Shown here one piece after another: positions 32,901-40,690 of a stretch of 64,000 nt of DNA; the stretch's first letter is position 1; each line of letters opens with the position of its first letter. Made by a program: the position numbers and the translations under genes. This DNA is from Sabellastarte sp. h YS-2021 (lineage: Eukaryota; Annelida; Polychaeta; Sabellida; Sabellidae). The notes under the pieces are model-generated. The model saw only the letters and a program-made list of their open reading frames with translations. It ran no database searches and was not told the DNA's origin. The stretch spans positions 84,129,566 through 84,193,565 of the forward strand of contig OZ024928.1 in NCBI GenBank assembly GCA_964017235.1, written 5' to 3'.

Positions 32901-35736
32901 AAATGTGCAAGATTTAAATTACCACAAATAGTAATTAATGAATTTCTTTAATTCTAGGTTAAATATTATGGTTTGTGGAATTGTTACTAATAACCTGTTT
33001 TTTTTCTCCCGGAACATTGTGCACATCATATCATGACAGGTGTTTAAGGTGTCAAGATGTCTACACTGTAAATGACTGCCATTTTGTAACATCATAACAT
33101 TTATTCCCTGATTGCTTAGGGAGATAAAAATCACCAAACTACCCACAATGGAACCATTGGACTTTGCAAATATTGTTTTCACGTATATAATTATAGTAAG
33201 GAAGATCAAATGTCAACAATAACCAGGCAACTGCTAAATGACATCACATATCACTACAATCAGATATCAGACAAGTAATTATCAAACCAGTGATAGATAC
33301 AATGCGGCCCAGTGACTCATGCAGTACTCCAGCACAGAAAGGTATGACCATGGTATGAGAGGGCCATACTTATCTGCCACTGTGGCCTAGCGGGTAACAC
33401 ACTTGTCTAGGAACTCAGAGGACGTGGGTTCAATCCCAGGTACAGGCAGATACATAGTGGCTCGGATGACCACTTAAAATGGCAGTCCTTTGTCATTGGG
33501 TCCTATCCCCAGTGGCAGGTTAAAGAACCTCAAGGACGTTGATAAATGGTCATCCTTGAGCCTCTATCTTCCAGTTAGGGGAATGTCAGTTACTTGTGAG
33601 TTGGGGCTGTACCTGTACAGTCGGATTGGTTAAATAGTGCTTTGAGTCCTGTAGTATATGGAGATATTGCGCCGAGTATAAATACATAATAATAATAACT
33701 TATCGGTAGTAACGAAGCAGTTTAGTGAAAAGGTCATATCACAACAAACAGTTTCAGTTGTTGAGGGAACTAGACATACTTGTCATTCAAGATCCATCTT
33801 GATTCTTTCCACAGACTATTGATAACAACAGTTATCATCGTTTCCCACTTTTTTCCTTAAATTTGACAAAATAGGTGGGAGGTCACGTAAAAATGTCAAC
33901 CATATCCAGACAAATGAGGTATGACATAATATATCACTGCAACCCGAAATCAGAGAAGTACTTATGAAATCGGTGATACATGCAATGCAGTCCAAGGTAA
34001 GGTAGACTCACAAGCCACTTGTCTAAGGTAAACCTTAATCCATATACCCTCCAAACGGTATAGTCATACCATCTCTGACAAATCACCAATGAATGAGTTC
34101 ATATTGATCTAATTCAAATTTGTACCAGAAAAACCTTTGTGGTTTTAACACCATGGAATGCATCAAAAGAAAGTGATCATCAGGTTTTCCCACAATAGTT
34201 TTGAGCAGTTTGTACTGTTTGTAAAACTGTGTGACAAAGTGTAAAGAATCAGTTCCAATCAGGGACACATTGGGAACCCTGATCGAGAAAATGAGAGACG
34301 CAACACGTTAAAACCACGTGATAAAGAATATTGTGCCAAAAATGAACATTTTAAAGGCTTGTCTTAAGTTGTGATCTTAAGTCTGCACAGCAAATAAAAT
34401 GTTTCATAGATCTATAAGTTGATTCTATCTCATAAACTTGATAAATCTGACTTCGTGAGCTCATTTCTCATTTTATCTCTGTACTCCTCGTTTTGACATA
34501 TAAACTTTTTTTTCAAATTGATCAAATCTGCCAATAACAATAAATTTATCGACTATCAAGCATAAAAAGGTATTTTTTAAACGTTAAACCTATGGTCATG
34601 GTATTGTACTGATTTGATTTATTATCATTTGATTAAATTATATATTAGAAAACTACAATATTATTTGAAATTGCTGTGACTGACTTTTTAATCAATTAAA
34701 AAATTTATTGAAATAAATTTGGAGTGATAATTTATGGATTTTTTTGTATTCTCATGCATTGTATTACCATGGTGTATGATTAGAGTGCATGTAAGACAAG
34801 CCATTAAACTTACATCAAAAATAGGTTGTTGTCATAAAACTTATAATCTTAATCTTCTATTTTAGCCTAATACGTTTGGGCCACCACAAGAAAAAAAGTG
34901 TGCTTTGTGAAAATAAAATTATTAAGTTAGATTGAAGATGACAACAAATTTGAAACTTGAAACTCCTCAAATGACTCTGCAGAGAGATTCTTCAGTTCTG
35001 AATGTAGCCATTCACAAAACGATGCTTTAGGGTCATTCTGGGACTTTTGCATTCCAGCTTGTCATCAAGTGCCTCTTATTTCCTCCTCTTTTCCTGGGCC
35101 TCTTATTTGTTCAAAGTGGGGACTTGCACAAGATTGTGTGCAGCAGGGATTTTGCTATGGGGCTGGGAGACATCAAACAGTCTTAGTGGTTCCTCAATCA
35201 ATCCATGTGTGCTGCCAACTGAAATTGACTCCATTGTACTAGGCTGTCAGACTACTCTGACTTTTGATGTCATCTTGCTAATCTCGTCCTCATTGGGAAG
35301 TCATTGTAAACCTATCATATAGGCATCTTTTTAATCCTATCTAAATCTTTTTCCCCATGAACCCCATCAGGATGAAATCCTCTGACATCATGTACTTTTA
35401 TTGTCCTCAGCAACAGAATCCTATTGGCCAATTTCAAACCTTTTCGAATGTCGCAGAGGGAGATAAAAGGTTTATGATTTCTACACGATTTCGGGGTTTC
35501 CGATAAGTTTACAAGTGAAAAGATCTCTGATTGCCATGATTGGTGCATGATAGGTTTACAAAAAGGGATACGAGTGTAAAATCAGGTAAGAATCGGGGAA
35601 GGCTTATGAGAATTTCAAACTATTTGAAATTATTGGAAACCTTGGGGATTTCTATATGATAGGTTTACAATGCTCAGGACGGTCCCAATTGAAACTTACG
35701 AGAAAAAAGAAGAAAAAGATTCACTCCCCAATTCAT
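16547..35736 (-). CDS. Secreted TIL/Kunitz/antistasin/Lustrin modular protein, 20 coding exons, 1042 aa
   Basis: A whole gene assembled by eye. All 19 introns begin GT and end AG, every reading phase joins, and the coding total is 3129 nt. Order: signal peptide (residues ~1-16); two TIL-type domains spread over exons 2-4 (~17-142); seven TIL domains in exons 5-11 (143-523), mostly with ten cysteines; Kunitz 1 + antistasin-like (525-612); cysteine-rich spacer (613-643); Lustrin-type module 1 (644-682); Kunitz 2 (683-736) + antistasin-like (739-770); spacer + Kunitz 3 + antistasin-like (771-890); spacer (891-920); Lustrin-type module 2 (921-959); Kunitz 4 + antistasin-like (960-1042). TIL, Kunitz and antistasin families bind serine proteases, and Lustrin-type repeats occur in mollusc nacre protein Lustrin A. 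A secreted inhibitor of the shell matrix, mucus or haemolymph is inferred. The introns contain SINE, LINE and MITE insertions. The first exon is the least certain part. Confidence 0.88.
16825..16937. repeat. Near-perfect 110-bp palindrome in the last intron
   Basis: The arms ACATATACAGAAAAAATATA / TATATTTTTTCTGTATGT close on a loop GTGCGTAGCAC near 16876-16886. It lies 28 bp upstream (in gene direction) of exon 20 and could form a strong hairpin in DNA or pre-mRNA. It is probably part of the adjoining MITE-like element. Confidence 0.75.
16950..17331. mobile_element. ~380-bp inverted-repeat element in the last intron
   Basis: The ends TTTTATTATCCACCA (16956 on) and TGGTGGATAATAAAAATAG (17313-17331) are inverted copies. 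The interior is non-coding. The adjacent palindrome at 16825-16937 may belong to the same insertion. Confidence 0.55.
17903..17938. repeat. Poly-T / poly-G tract
   Basis: A run of T followed directly by about 20 G. Low complexity, in the intron between exons 20 and 19. The count may be affected by sequencing error. Confidence 0.8.
18119..18235 (-). CDS. Exon 19: Lustrin-type cysteine-rich module 2
   Basis: Phase 1 in and phase 1 out, 117 nt, flanked by a TTTAG acceptor and a GTATTG donor. It encodes [20 protein letters not shown], then [18 protein letters not shown]: the C-x-x-G-x-P-L ... C ... CP-x-G-x-x-C ... VCC pattern of Lustrin cysteine-rich repeats (Pfam Lustrin_cystein type; recalled, not searched). 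Same size class and phase as exon 14, so the two are probably duplicates. Confidence 0.88.
19013..19561. mobile_element. MITE copy 1 (family CTGGGGCCGGTTTCACAAAG), 549 bp
   Basis: The ends CTGGGGCCGGTTTCACAAAG and CTTTTGTGAAATCGACCCCAG are inverted, flanked by a GAT/GAT direct repeat (19010-19012, 19562-19564). The interior is rich in ACTTAAGTC/GACTTAGC phrases arranged as nested inverted repeats. Two more copies lie at 38718-39303 and 50520-51099. No coding capacity. Confidence 0.85.
19786..19876 (-). CDS. Exon 18: cysteine-rich spacer
   Basis: Phase 0 in, phase 1 out, 91 nt; donor GTAAGT. It encodes [20 protein letters not shown], then [10 protein letters not shown]. It shares a CP.G..C...C..PPCP pattern with exon 13 and with the start of exon 17, and always sits between an antistasin-like and the next Lustrin or Kunitz module. 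The family is unknown to me. Confidence 0.82.
20146..20505 (-). CDS. Exon 17: spacer, Kunitz 3 and antistasin-like domain
   Basis: 360 nt, phase 0 at both ends, acceptor TTCTGATCAG, donor GTAAGT. The spacer ([17 protein letters not shown]...CVCEPSPC) leads into Kunitz 3: [20 protein letters not shown] ... [13 protein letters not shown]. All six cysteines are present and P1 is Arg, so this is the domain best placed to inhibit a trypsin-like protease. It is followed by an antistasin-like [20 protein letters not shown]. Confidence 0.92.
20943..21037 (-). CDS. Exon 16: antistasin-like domain
   Basis: Phase 1 in, phase 0 out, 95 nt; acceptor TTTCTCAG, donor GTAAGT. It encodes [20 protein letters not shown] then [11 protein letters not shown], closely matching the C-terminal parts of exons 17 and 20. 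Here Kunitz and antistasin units are separated by an intron, unlike in exons 12, 17 and 20. Confidence 0.88.
21730..21897 (-). CDS. Exon 15: Kunitz 2, lacking the Cys14-Cys38 pair
   Basis: Phase 1 in and out, 168 nt; donor GTAAGT. It encodes [20 protein letters not shown] ... [13 protein letters not shown]. By alignment to Kunitz 4, position 13 is Cys instead of Pro, position 14 is Gly instead of Cys, and Cys38 is Gly (GGGGG instead of GGCGG). The other four cysteines and Lys at the P1 position are kept. The domain should therefore fold with two disulfides, a flexible binding loop and one odd cysteine. Confidence 0.9.
22216..22335 (-). CDS. Exon 14: Lustrin-type cysteine-rich module 1
   Basis: Phase 1 in and out, 120 nt; acceptor GTATTCCAG, donor GTGAGT. 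It encodes [20 protein letters not shown], then [19 protein letters not shown]. The motif matches exon 19 and is followed, as there, by a split Asp codon that opens a Kunitz domain (D-I-C-H-L-P-P). Confidence 0.88.
22517..22607 (-). CDS. Exon 13: cysteine-rich spacer
   Basis: Phase 0 in, phase 1 out, 91 nt, the same length as exon 18. It encodes [20 protein letters not shown], then [10 protein letters not shown]. Donor GTAAGT. The equal length and phases of exons 13 and 18 argue that the block spacer-Lustrin-Kunitz-antistasin was duplicated as a unit. Confidence 0.8.
22830..23157 (+). pseudogene. LINE 3' fragment inside intron 12
   Basis: Plus-strand frame (22832-23014) with [20 protein letters not shown], then [20 protein letters not shown], the C-terminal signature of non-LTR retrotransposon reverse transcriptases; then a 3' tail with GTGCTATAAAAGTAC and AAATAAAATAAAATT. 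It lies antisense to the host gene and ends about 20 bp from the donor of exon 12. Same general clade as the 2.8-3.4 kb remnant but another family member. Confidence 0.75.
23178..23443 (-). CDS. Exon 12: Kunitz 1 plus degenerate antistasin-like domain
   Basis: Phase 1 in, phase 0 out, 266 nt; acceptor TTATGTGTAG, donor GTAAAT. It encodes [20 protein letters not shown] ... [13 protein letters not shown] with all six Kunitz cysteines; P1 is Val, which would suit an elastase-like rather than a trypsin-like enzyme (family knowledge). The following [33 protein letters not shown] is an altered antistasin-like unit. Confidence 0.9.
24055..24207 (-). CDS. Exon 11: TIL domain 9 (short)
   Basis: Phase 1 in and out, 153 nt, 12 nt shorter than the other TIL exons. 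It encodes [50 protein letters not shown]. The final C-x-x-C of the other repeats is missing at the junction with Kunitz 1. Donor GTAAGA. Confidence 0.9.
24563..24727 (-). CDS. Exon 10: TIL domain 8
   Basis: 165 nt, phase 1 in and out. [56 protein letters not shown]. Ten cysteines in the usual trypsin-inhibitor-like spacing. Confidence 0.92.
25034..25198 (-). CDS. Exon 9: TIL domain 7
   Basis: 165 nt, phase 1 in and out, acceptor [66 protein letters not shown]. Shares the EVPNPIC stretch with exon 10. Confidence 0.92.
25555..25719 (-). CDS. Exon 8: TIL domain 6
   Basis: 165 nt, phase 1 in and out, acceptor TATTTCCAG, donor [62 protein letters not shown]. Confidence 0.92.
26085..26309 (+). 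mobile_element. tRNA-derived SINE (family A), full length
   Basis: A box TGGCAGAGTGGTAACACTC and B box GGTTCGGTTCC, a body ending in ATATGACCTGTACAGTGTTG, then (AAAT)n. Same family as the copy at 6506-6708. Inserted in the intron between exons 8 and 7, antisense to the gene. Confidence 0.85.
26345..26590 (+). mobile_element. Diverged SINE (family A) with (AATC)n tail
   Basis: Retains the body and 3' portion (CTTCCTTCCACCACATGACC ... TATGACCTATACAGTGTATTG), then seven or so AATC repeats at 26558-26587. The A and B boxes are heavily decayed, so it is an older insertion than its neighbour. Confidence 0.65.
26666..26830 (-). CDS. Exon 7: TIL domain 5
   Basis: 165 nt, phase 1 in and out. [56 protein letters not shown]. 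Acceptor AATTATCAG, donor GTAATA. Confidence 0.92.
26975..27120 (-). repeat. Intron segment duplicated at 28067-28215
   Basis: About 145 bp (CAGTTTACTTTAGTTAATCT, CATAAATAATATC, TTCCCAAATACTTTGAGA...) is repeated with roughly 90% identity by eye at 28067-28215, about 1092 bp away and in the same position relative to a 165-nt TIL exon. It is evidence that exon 6 or 7 arose by a recent exon-plus-intron duplication. Confidence 0.85.
27583..27747 (-). CDS. Exon 6: TIL domain 4
   Basis: 165 nt, phase 1 in and out. [56 protein letters not shown]. Donor GTACAG, acceptor TTTTGTTAG. Confidence 0.92.
27790..27832. repeat. Short palindrome TGTAGAGGGCTTTACAC
   Basis: The arms TGTAGAGGGCTTTACAC and GTGTAAAACCCTCTACA enclose GGCAGCG. 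A second hairpin of similar size (CCATAGAAATCGTATAAAAA / TTTTATACGTTTTCTATGG) lies at about 28228-28281. Both are intronic, probably tiny MITE remnants. Confidence 0.7.
28440..28604 (-). CDS. Exon 5: TIL domain 3
   Basis: 165 nt, phase 1 in and out. [56 protein letters not shown]. Donor GTACCT, acceptor TATGTCAG. Confidence 0.92.
29352..29437 (-). CDS. Exon 4: end of TIL domain 2
   Basis: 86 nt. Completes the second TIL unit: [29 protein letters not shown]. Acceptor GATTCAG, donor GTAAGG. Enters with one base of a split Gln codon and leaves in phase 1, from which all following TIL exons take over the GG-x-V-F/Y opening. Confidence 0.88.
30345..30473 (-). CDS. Exon 3: end of TIL 1 and start of TIL 2
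   Basis: 129 nt, acceptor GTGTCACAG, donor [48 protein letters not shown]. The CC pair replaces the more usual C-x-x-C at the domain junction. The first two TIL domains are split by introns, unlike the later one-exon copies, so they are probably the ancestral form. Confidence 0.85.
30580..32560. other. Intron 2 contents
   Basis: No exon is needed here because the phases of exons 2 and 3 join directly. A direct repeat CCACAGCTGTAATTTATAGA, TATATCTGTGCATTCCCAGA is present twice, at 32402-32441 and 32461-32500. The segment 31280-31440 is repeated, diverged, at 33718-33880 in intron 1. A plus-strand frame at 31860-32036 with a hydrophobic start is judged to be chance (see rejected items). Confidence 0.5.
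32568..32742 (-). CDS. Exon 2: TIL domain 1
   Basis: 175 nt, acceptor TCATTACAG, donor [63 protein letters not shown]. It opens the mature protein with the CPGGQ-Y-x-x-C pattern of TIL domains. Phase 1 entry fits the signal-peptide exon proposed at 35700-35736. Confidence 0.88.
33200..34020. repeat. Internal duplication in intron 1 flanking a SINE
   Basis: The piece 33210-33320 (ATGTCAACAATAACCAGGCA ... ATACAATGCGGCCCAG) recurs, diverged, at 33892-33995 (ATGTCAACCATATCCAGACA ... TGCAATGCAGTCCAAG). Together with the 31280-31440 / 33718-33880 pair this shows that a long intron segment was duplicated before the SINE at 33378 entered one copy. Confidence 0.6.
33378..33695 (+). mobile_element. 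tRNA-derived SINE (family B)
   Basis: A box TGGCCTAGCGGGTAACACAC, B box GGTTCAATCCC, a unique body with CAGTGGCAGGTTAAAGAACC and TATTGCGCCGAGTATAAATA, and an (AAT)n tail. The body differs from family A, so two SINE families are present in the window. Confidence 0.8.
34030..35690. other. Rest of intron 1
   Basis: AT-rich with no convincing exon. TGATAGGTTTACAA occurs at about 35548 and 35658, and inverted as TTGTAAACCTATCA at about 35305, suggesting an old inverted-repeat insertion. Confidence 0.4.
35700..35736 (-). CDS. Exon 1 (proposed): start codon and signal peptide
   Basis: On the minus strand an ATG, preceded in frame by TAA two codons upstream, opens [12 protein letters not shown] and meets a consensus GTAAGT donor after one extra base. 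That phase is exactly what exon 2 needs (C + TG gives Leu), so the joined start reads [20 protein letters not shown]: a short hydrophobic core followed by a plausible cleavage region. The -3 base of the start context is T, which is weak, and the intron would be 2.96 kb. A different first exon cannot be ruled out. Confidence 0.6.
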
Positions 35737-35759
35737 AAAATTTTACAATCTGAGCAAGG

Positions 35760-36230
35760 TTTACGGTATATCTCAGAAATGGAACATAGCATTGTCTGTG
35801 AAAGTAGTAATTACTTTAAAACTAGGCAAATAGTGAACCAGCATTTAATCATAAAAACATATGACATTTCAAATATTCACAAATTAACGTTTTATTTGGT
35901 TGAGTTGATCTAACAGAGAAGATTTATCCAAGTGATATTTCTTTGGTTTTGACATTTTTACAATAAGGTTACATTTAAGTAGTCTCCAATTCTGAAAAAT
36001 TAGCCAGCGGAGTTTACTGAAATATGGTGAAACGTGTTTCATTTTGTGTACTTGAGACATAATACGGCACAGCATACTTGGACGTTTAGTGCTGGATAAT
36101 ATTAAATAAGACTGCTATACAGGGGGCGGCTAAGTTGATCAATGATACTGTCATCTTTTTCATGATAATATTGTTTAATTTCTTTTCATTTGCACATGCT
36201 TATAAATATTATATTCAGAGTAAAAGCATT
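35760..36230. other. Upstream region of the TIL/Kunitz gene
   Basis: It should contain the promoter and the 5' UTR start on the minus strand. I cannot place a TATA box or initiator with confidence. Confidence 0.3.
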
Positions 36231-36234
36231 CTTG

Positions 36235-36353
36235 AATTTTATTATCTAAGTTGGGTTGATATGTTCTAGCCCATCTCAATAGGCTTTTCAACATTGGATC
36301 CTAAGATCCTTAGGATCTTAAGATGTGCTAATTCCTAAGTTGGACTCCAACAC
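36235..36353. mobile_element. Fragment of the AAGTTGGGCT palindromic element
   Basis: GAATTTTATTATCTAAGTTG ... GATATGTTCTAGCCCATCT ... CCTAAGTTGGACTCCAACAC repeats, with decay, the right end of the 47.8-49.5 kb element. Only this end was found. Confidence 0.6.
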
Positions 36354-36532
36354 TAACACTGCACAACAAATAATTGCAGTAGTCTAACCGACCACGCCTC
36401 ATGACATATTATTATCACTTAGCAGATTCAAGACTCTGATACCTAGATGTAGTAAACTTGTTTATTTGAACAGTTCTAGTAAAGTTAAAGATGATTGTAA
36501 ATATTTGCAGAAAACATTTATGCAAAACAATT

Positions 36533-36760
36533 TGTTTATTTGTGTTTTATGTCATGCCTAGTCCCCTTTCATTGCTTTTATTGTGACGGGTGATTAGAAG
36601 GGCAAAAGGATGGTACATAAAGTTGGTAAATGCTGTGCACACTGTACCGCCGACCAATAACAAGCTCTGGCTGTCACACTTGATATCAGGTTAAAACTCC
36701 AATTTCAGAGGTGGGAGGTGAGTGTCTCACCACTGCCGGTCTTTTTGTCTTTTTAAAGAT
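36533..36760 (-). mobile_element. Diverged SINE (family A)
   Basis: Reverse orientation: TTTATTTGTGTTTTATGTC at the left (3' tail), TGTACCGCCGACCAATAACA in the body and CAGAGGTGGGAGGTGAGTGT plus CCACTGCCGG at the right (5' tRNA-like head). It matches the copies at 6506 and 57645. Confidence 0.75.
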
Positions 36761-38717
36761 CCAAGGTAACCATCATATTTAACTGATAAACTATTTTAGT
36801 GGCATTTTTGTAATTAGCTATGGTAAAAAAGCATTGTATACTTTGTTGCTGTCAGGTCTTCAGCATAAAAATACCCAATAACGTAAGTTTCATGCATAAA
36901 TAGAAATACTTTTATTATGATGAAACAATCCTCAAAATGAAAATTTCTTGCAAAGAATCCGATTGCTTTTTCGAAAATGGATTATCCCAAGTCACATACC
37001 TTCAAAGTGGTTCCAACAGAGAAACATCAGCATTACATAAAGCATCTTTTCACACAAGGTTCACACTGCTGGTGATCATTAGGGGGTCTATCTTTACCAG
37101 ACGACTTTTTATAACAAGTCAACAGATGACTCAAATCTTTTACTCAATAAAATGATTTCTGCACCGAGAACAATCATAAAGAAAACATACACAACAAGTG
37201 TTTCAGCCCATGGCCTTTGAGTAATGACAATTGAATAAAAACATAAATTCGTCTTCAATAAAATGACATTTATTTAATGATTGGGTCTGAAATCTGTGCT
37301 GTTTATTATTGTAGTGTGCCTCTTTCACAAGGTGAAACAATCGTTAAGCTTTAAGACAATCCAATAGTGATGAGACCTGCTGGAGGTGTTGAAAAGCTTC
37401 ATCTTTTATTTCTTTCAATATTTCTCAGAGAGAAAAAAAATGTCTATTTAAAATGCGTGTTTTGACAAACTTTTATTGTCGTGAAAACAATCACAGCTAA
37501 ATAAATCATGCAGTTTAATCGTCTGACCTTAATGTTCAATAAATTCCTGTATCTTTTCTGCAGTGCTTTGAATTACATTTTAAATTTTTGTTGCTAATTT
37601 TAGGATGCTTTCTTCTAGAACAAATCTATTGAGAGATACTGTTTAGTTAAAAAATACATACGTATTTAAATTCTAAGAATCTCCTAACAAAACCCAGCAC
37701 TTAAAATGAAAAAAGGCATTTCATAAATGGCTGATATTTTACAGTTTCTCTTTGTCTTAATCTTTGCTAAGTATTTAAGTAAAAAAAATTAAAAAGATGT
37801 ATAAAATGTTAAATATATAGCATGTAAAATGAGTGAAATTGTCAGGTTTAATTTTAACTTCTTGCCCTCTGACTGGGAACCCTAATGTATATATGATGTC
37901 ATTGTTACCTCGCAGAATCAAGCCTTTTTGCTGACAGGAGGTGCTAAGTGTTTTTTTTTTCTAATGCCAAAGCTCTTTCCCACTTTTGTTTCTTCAACAG
38001 CTCCAAAAGCCCCTGGCCAGGCTTGCTTCCCGATAGCTTTCTATACATTGTGTGTTCGACTGTAGCAACTTTTGCATTTTCTCAAATTGTGTTCCAGATC
38101 TTTACAACCAGAAATATACAATTTTGCTCCAGCATGTATAATACGTGGAATTGTACGCAAACTGACATATGTGAAACAGACGGCTGGACTGGTAAAAAAT
38201 GGCAAATAACATGCCTTGTTGGAGGGTTATGGTCTTGTTCCGGTTCTTTTTTAGTGTTGTTATTTTTGTATATTTTATATATCTTATCATGTGTAACATA
38301 TAGCACAAAGAGGAACTGCTGCCAATCAAGTAAAATGTAGAAACTGGAAGGACATTTTATGTTTATTATAACCAATATCATTTGGTGATAATATCTGGAT
38401 GCTAGCTGAAAAAATAGACTGATTTGTATTAAACTACCAGTTCAATCTTCCTGACAATGAGAATAAACAAAAGTCGATGGTGAGGCTGCTATGATTGATT
38501 TCATATTTTTTTTTCAAACTTGGCTAATGCATGGGCTATGATATTCACAATAGTGTTTTACCACAATGCCCTCAATTAGGGCACTGAAAAGTAAATATTT
38601 TTCGTTAAATTACAGTGTCTTCATGCTTAATTTTCTTTTGGAAAGCCTCATAATTATTAGTCTTTTGAAAGACAGAGAATTAAAAGAAATAGTTTTATAA
38701 TTTAAAATGTCAAACTT
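36761..38717. other. Non-coding stretch
   Basis: AT-rich. A 130-codon plus-strand frame at 37948-38340 overlaps two minus-strand frames of similar size and has no recognisable domain; it is not accepted as a gene. No other feature seen. Confidence 0.4.
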
Positions 38718-39303
38718 CTGGGGCCGATTTCACAAAGGGACTTAAGTCCAGATTTAGGCTTAAATCTAAGACTTTGGTCTTAAATTTTGTCAAAAAACTG
38801 CTAAGTCTGTGGTCTTAGACTTAGCGGATTTCACAAAGCAGCTAAGTCCATGAAATTGCTAAGTCAGTGGACTTAACTTTTAAGTCTGGGAGGTAGTGGG
38901 CTTAAATTTTGTAAAGAGGACTTAAATATGGCCGCCATAAACTTTTCTCCACTTCAAAATTTGAAATGGCTGTAAATAAATTATAATTATGCAGAACACC
39001 TCACTAAAGTAGTGTTTGGGAAGTTTATATGTGCTAACAAGGTTTTCAATTTCAAAACAGCACTTATCCTTAGATAAAATACATTAAATGAAGAATATGT
39101 GGCATCAATATTATATTTTGAATAGATACAAAAGGTCACATGACACAGAAAACCACTGTGGTTATATCAGAAGCCTGGACTTAGCTAATTAAGTCACCTT
39201 TGTGAAATCCATTTTTCTAGCTAAGACCAAAGTCTTAGATTTAAGTCCAAGACTTAGCCACAAAGGGGACTTAGTTTAAGCCCTTTAGTGAAATCGGCCC
39301 CAG
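38718..39303. mobile_element. MITE copy 2 (family CTGGGGCCGATTTCACAAAG), 586 bp
   Basis: Inverted ends CTGGGGCCGATTTCACAAAG and TTTAGTGAAATCGGCCCCAG. The interior contains ATGGCCGCCATAAACTTTTC and GAAAACCACTGTGGTTAT, also present in the other two copies. No clear target duplication. Confidence 0.85.
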
Positions 39304-39648
39304 GTTCATTTCTTCTATACTTTTTCAAAATAGAAGAAATATTGATGCAGTTAAAAAGGCTGTTTATTCACGTAGGTTCAGTCTTAAGCAAAAATTTCTT
39401 TAAATATTAAGTGCGCTAAGCACCAAATTATATATTATTAATTAAGATTATTAAAGACATTTCTAACTTTAAATATATAATTACTTGAACCATATGTAGT
39501 GTTAAAATAGTCTATGTTAGGGTGTGGGTTTTGCCAGTCACTTATCACAGGGGATATAGAAACAATCCCGTATTATTGGATAATGACCTTTATGCCAATA
39601 ACACAATAGTGCATAGTAGGTAATCCACCTTGTTCACTGTAACTCTAA

Positions 39649-40327
39649 TGCCCCTGTTCCACCACACGACTAAGGCTCCCAATTAAGGTATTTAGGGGAT
39701 CTGTTTTCTAAAAATGTGGAGTCCCAGACAATCTGCTTGAGTCTGTTTGGATCTGTTGGGGTCTGTTTAAAAATCAAACATGTTTGATATTTTTCACGAC
39801 TGTAACCGATCCTCATTTGCCCCTACCCACAAATATTCCAGTCGCAGACTTCCTGAGACCTCCTCAGACCCAAAATTTACACAATCTTGGGTTGTCTGAG
39901 ACTTCCTGGGACTCTTAATCCCAGGTCGGCTTTGTATTAGTCCCAGGAGTTCTGTACGTAATCCAAGATCTATCCCCGACCCCCTATGCAAAACAAAAAC
40001 AAAAATCGGCCATAGCCGTCTGAGGAAATCTGTTATTAGTCCCAGGAAGTCTGAGGCAGTCTCAGACCAGTCTGAGACCCTGTGGGTATGTCCCAGACAG
40101 GATCAGTGTTGAATCCTATCATAATCGTGGTTTAATCGCCTCTTAGTCGAGGAATGATCATGAGTTGTCTGAAGAAGTCTGAGACTTCCTGGGGACGATC
40201 TGGGTTTAATCCCAGACCTGGATCAGGATTCCATTGCCCCACCCATTATTCATGTTTTTTCACCGACTCTCAAGGATTAAGTGTCCCAGGAAGAATTGGG
40301 GCTTAATCCTTTGGTGGAACAGGGGCA
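39649..40327. mobile_element. 679-bp MITE with TGCCCCTGTTCCACCA ends
   Basis: Left TGCCCCTGTTCCACCA and right TGGTGGAACAGGGGCA are exact inverted copies, flanked by TAA on the left and TTA on the right (or TA/TA if one base of the repeat is moved). The interior is built of GTCTGAGACTTCCTGGGA-type repeats in both orientations. The termini resemble those of the Harbinger element at 52794-57644 (TGCTGGTGTTYCACTGGA), so it may be a non-autonomous relative. Confidence 0.7.
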
Positions 40328-40379
40328 TTATTTTGTAACAGGAGCATGATATATAAAGGTAGCTGCTTTAGAGTGGCTT

Positions 40380-40483
40380 TTATCCCACAGCTGGTAGGGG
40401 TGGGGGCAGTCGGTCGGGTGGGCGACAGAAAAATCTGTTGTTTAGGCTTTATCTCAGAAACTGGGAGGTATAGGAACTTCACA
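40380..40483. repeat. Left half of a 145-bp-type repeat split by the DIRS element
   Basis: ATCCCACAGC ... GGCTTTATCTCAGAAACTGG ... TAGGAACTTCACA matches the head of the repeats at 61.7 and 63.2 kb. It continues after the DIRS insertion at 46670 (GGTGCGAACATTTGTTGGAA ... GTGTGCAATATCATG). Confidence 0.7.
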
Positions 40484-40690
40484 TTTTATTGCGTTAATAC
40501 ATCCTATCCAATGGACAATTGCTAAACCGGTCGGCGCAGACCGGCCCGCCAAACGTCAGAAAAAGACGTTCTGTGTTGCCACCGGCTGGCCGGTCCGTAG
40601 TACTGTGCACTCCCCAGATGGCGCCTCGTACTTCCTTCCTGTCTAGACAACCTGACGTCATAGCATCTTTTTCGTTTGGCACGTGTACTG
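40484..40690. repeat. DIRS left inverted terminal repeat
   Basis: Starts TATTGCGTTAATACATCCTA, then TCCAATGGACAATTGCTAAA, CCGGTCGGCGCAGACCGGCC. It is inverted at 46496-46669, where about 50 bp around 40557-40607 are missing. It contains TGACGTCA near 40653. Confidence 0.85.

Noticed and set aside
32919-33209. Minus-strand frame starting [15 protein letters not shown] as alternative signal-peptide exon
   Set aside because: No donor of the right phase after the hydrophobic stretch; the exon at 35700-35736 fits phase and donor better.
33378-33440. Possible functional tRNA gene
   Set aside because: A/B boxes belong to the head of SINE family B; no acceptor stem closure.
37948-38340. 130-codon plus-strand frame with a hydrophobic segment
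   Set aside because: Minus-strand frames of 75 and 99 codons cover the same bases, there is no recognisable domain, and the composition is that of the AT-rich surroundings.
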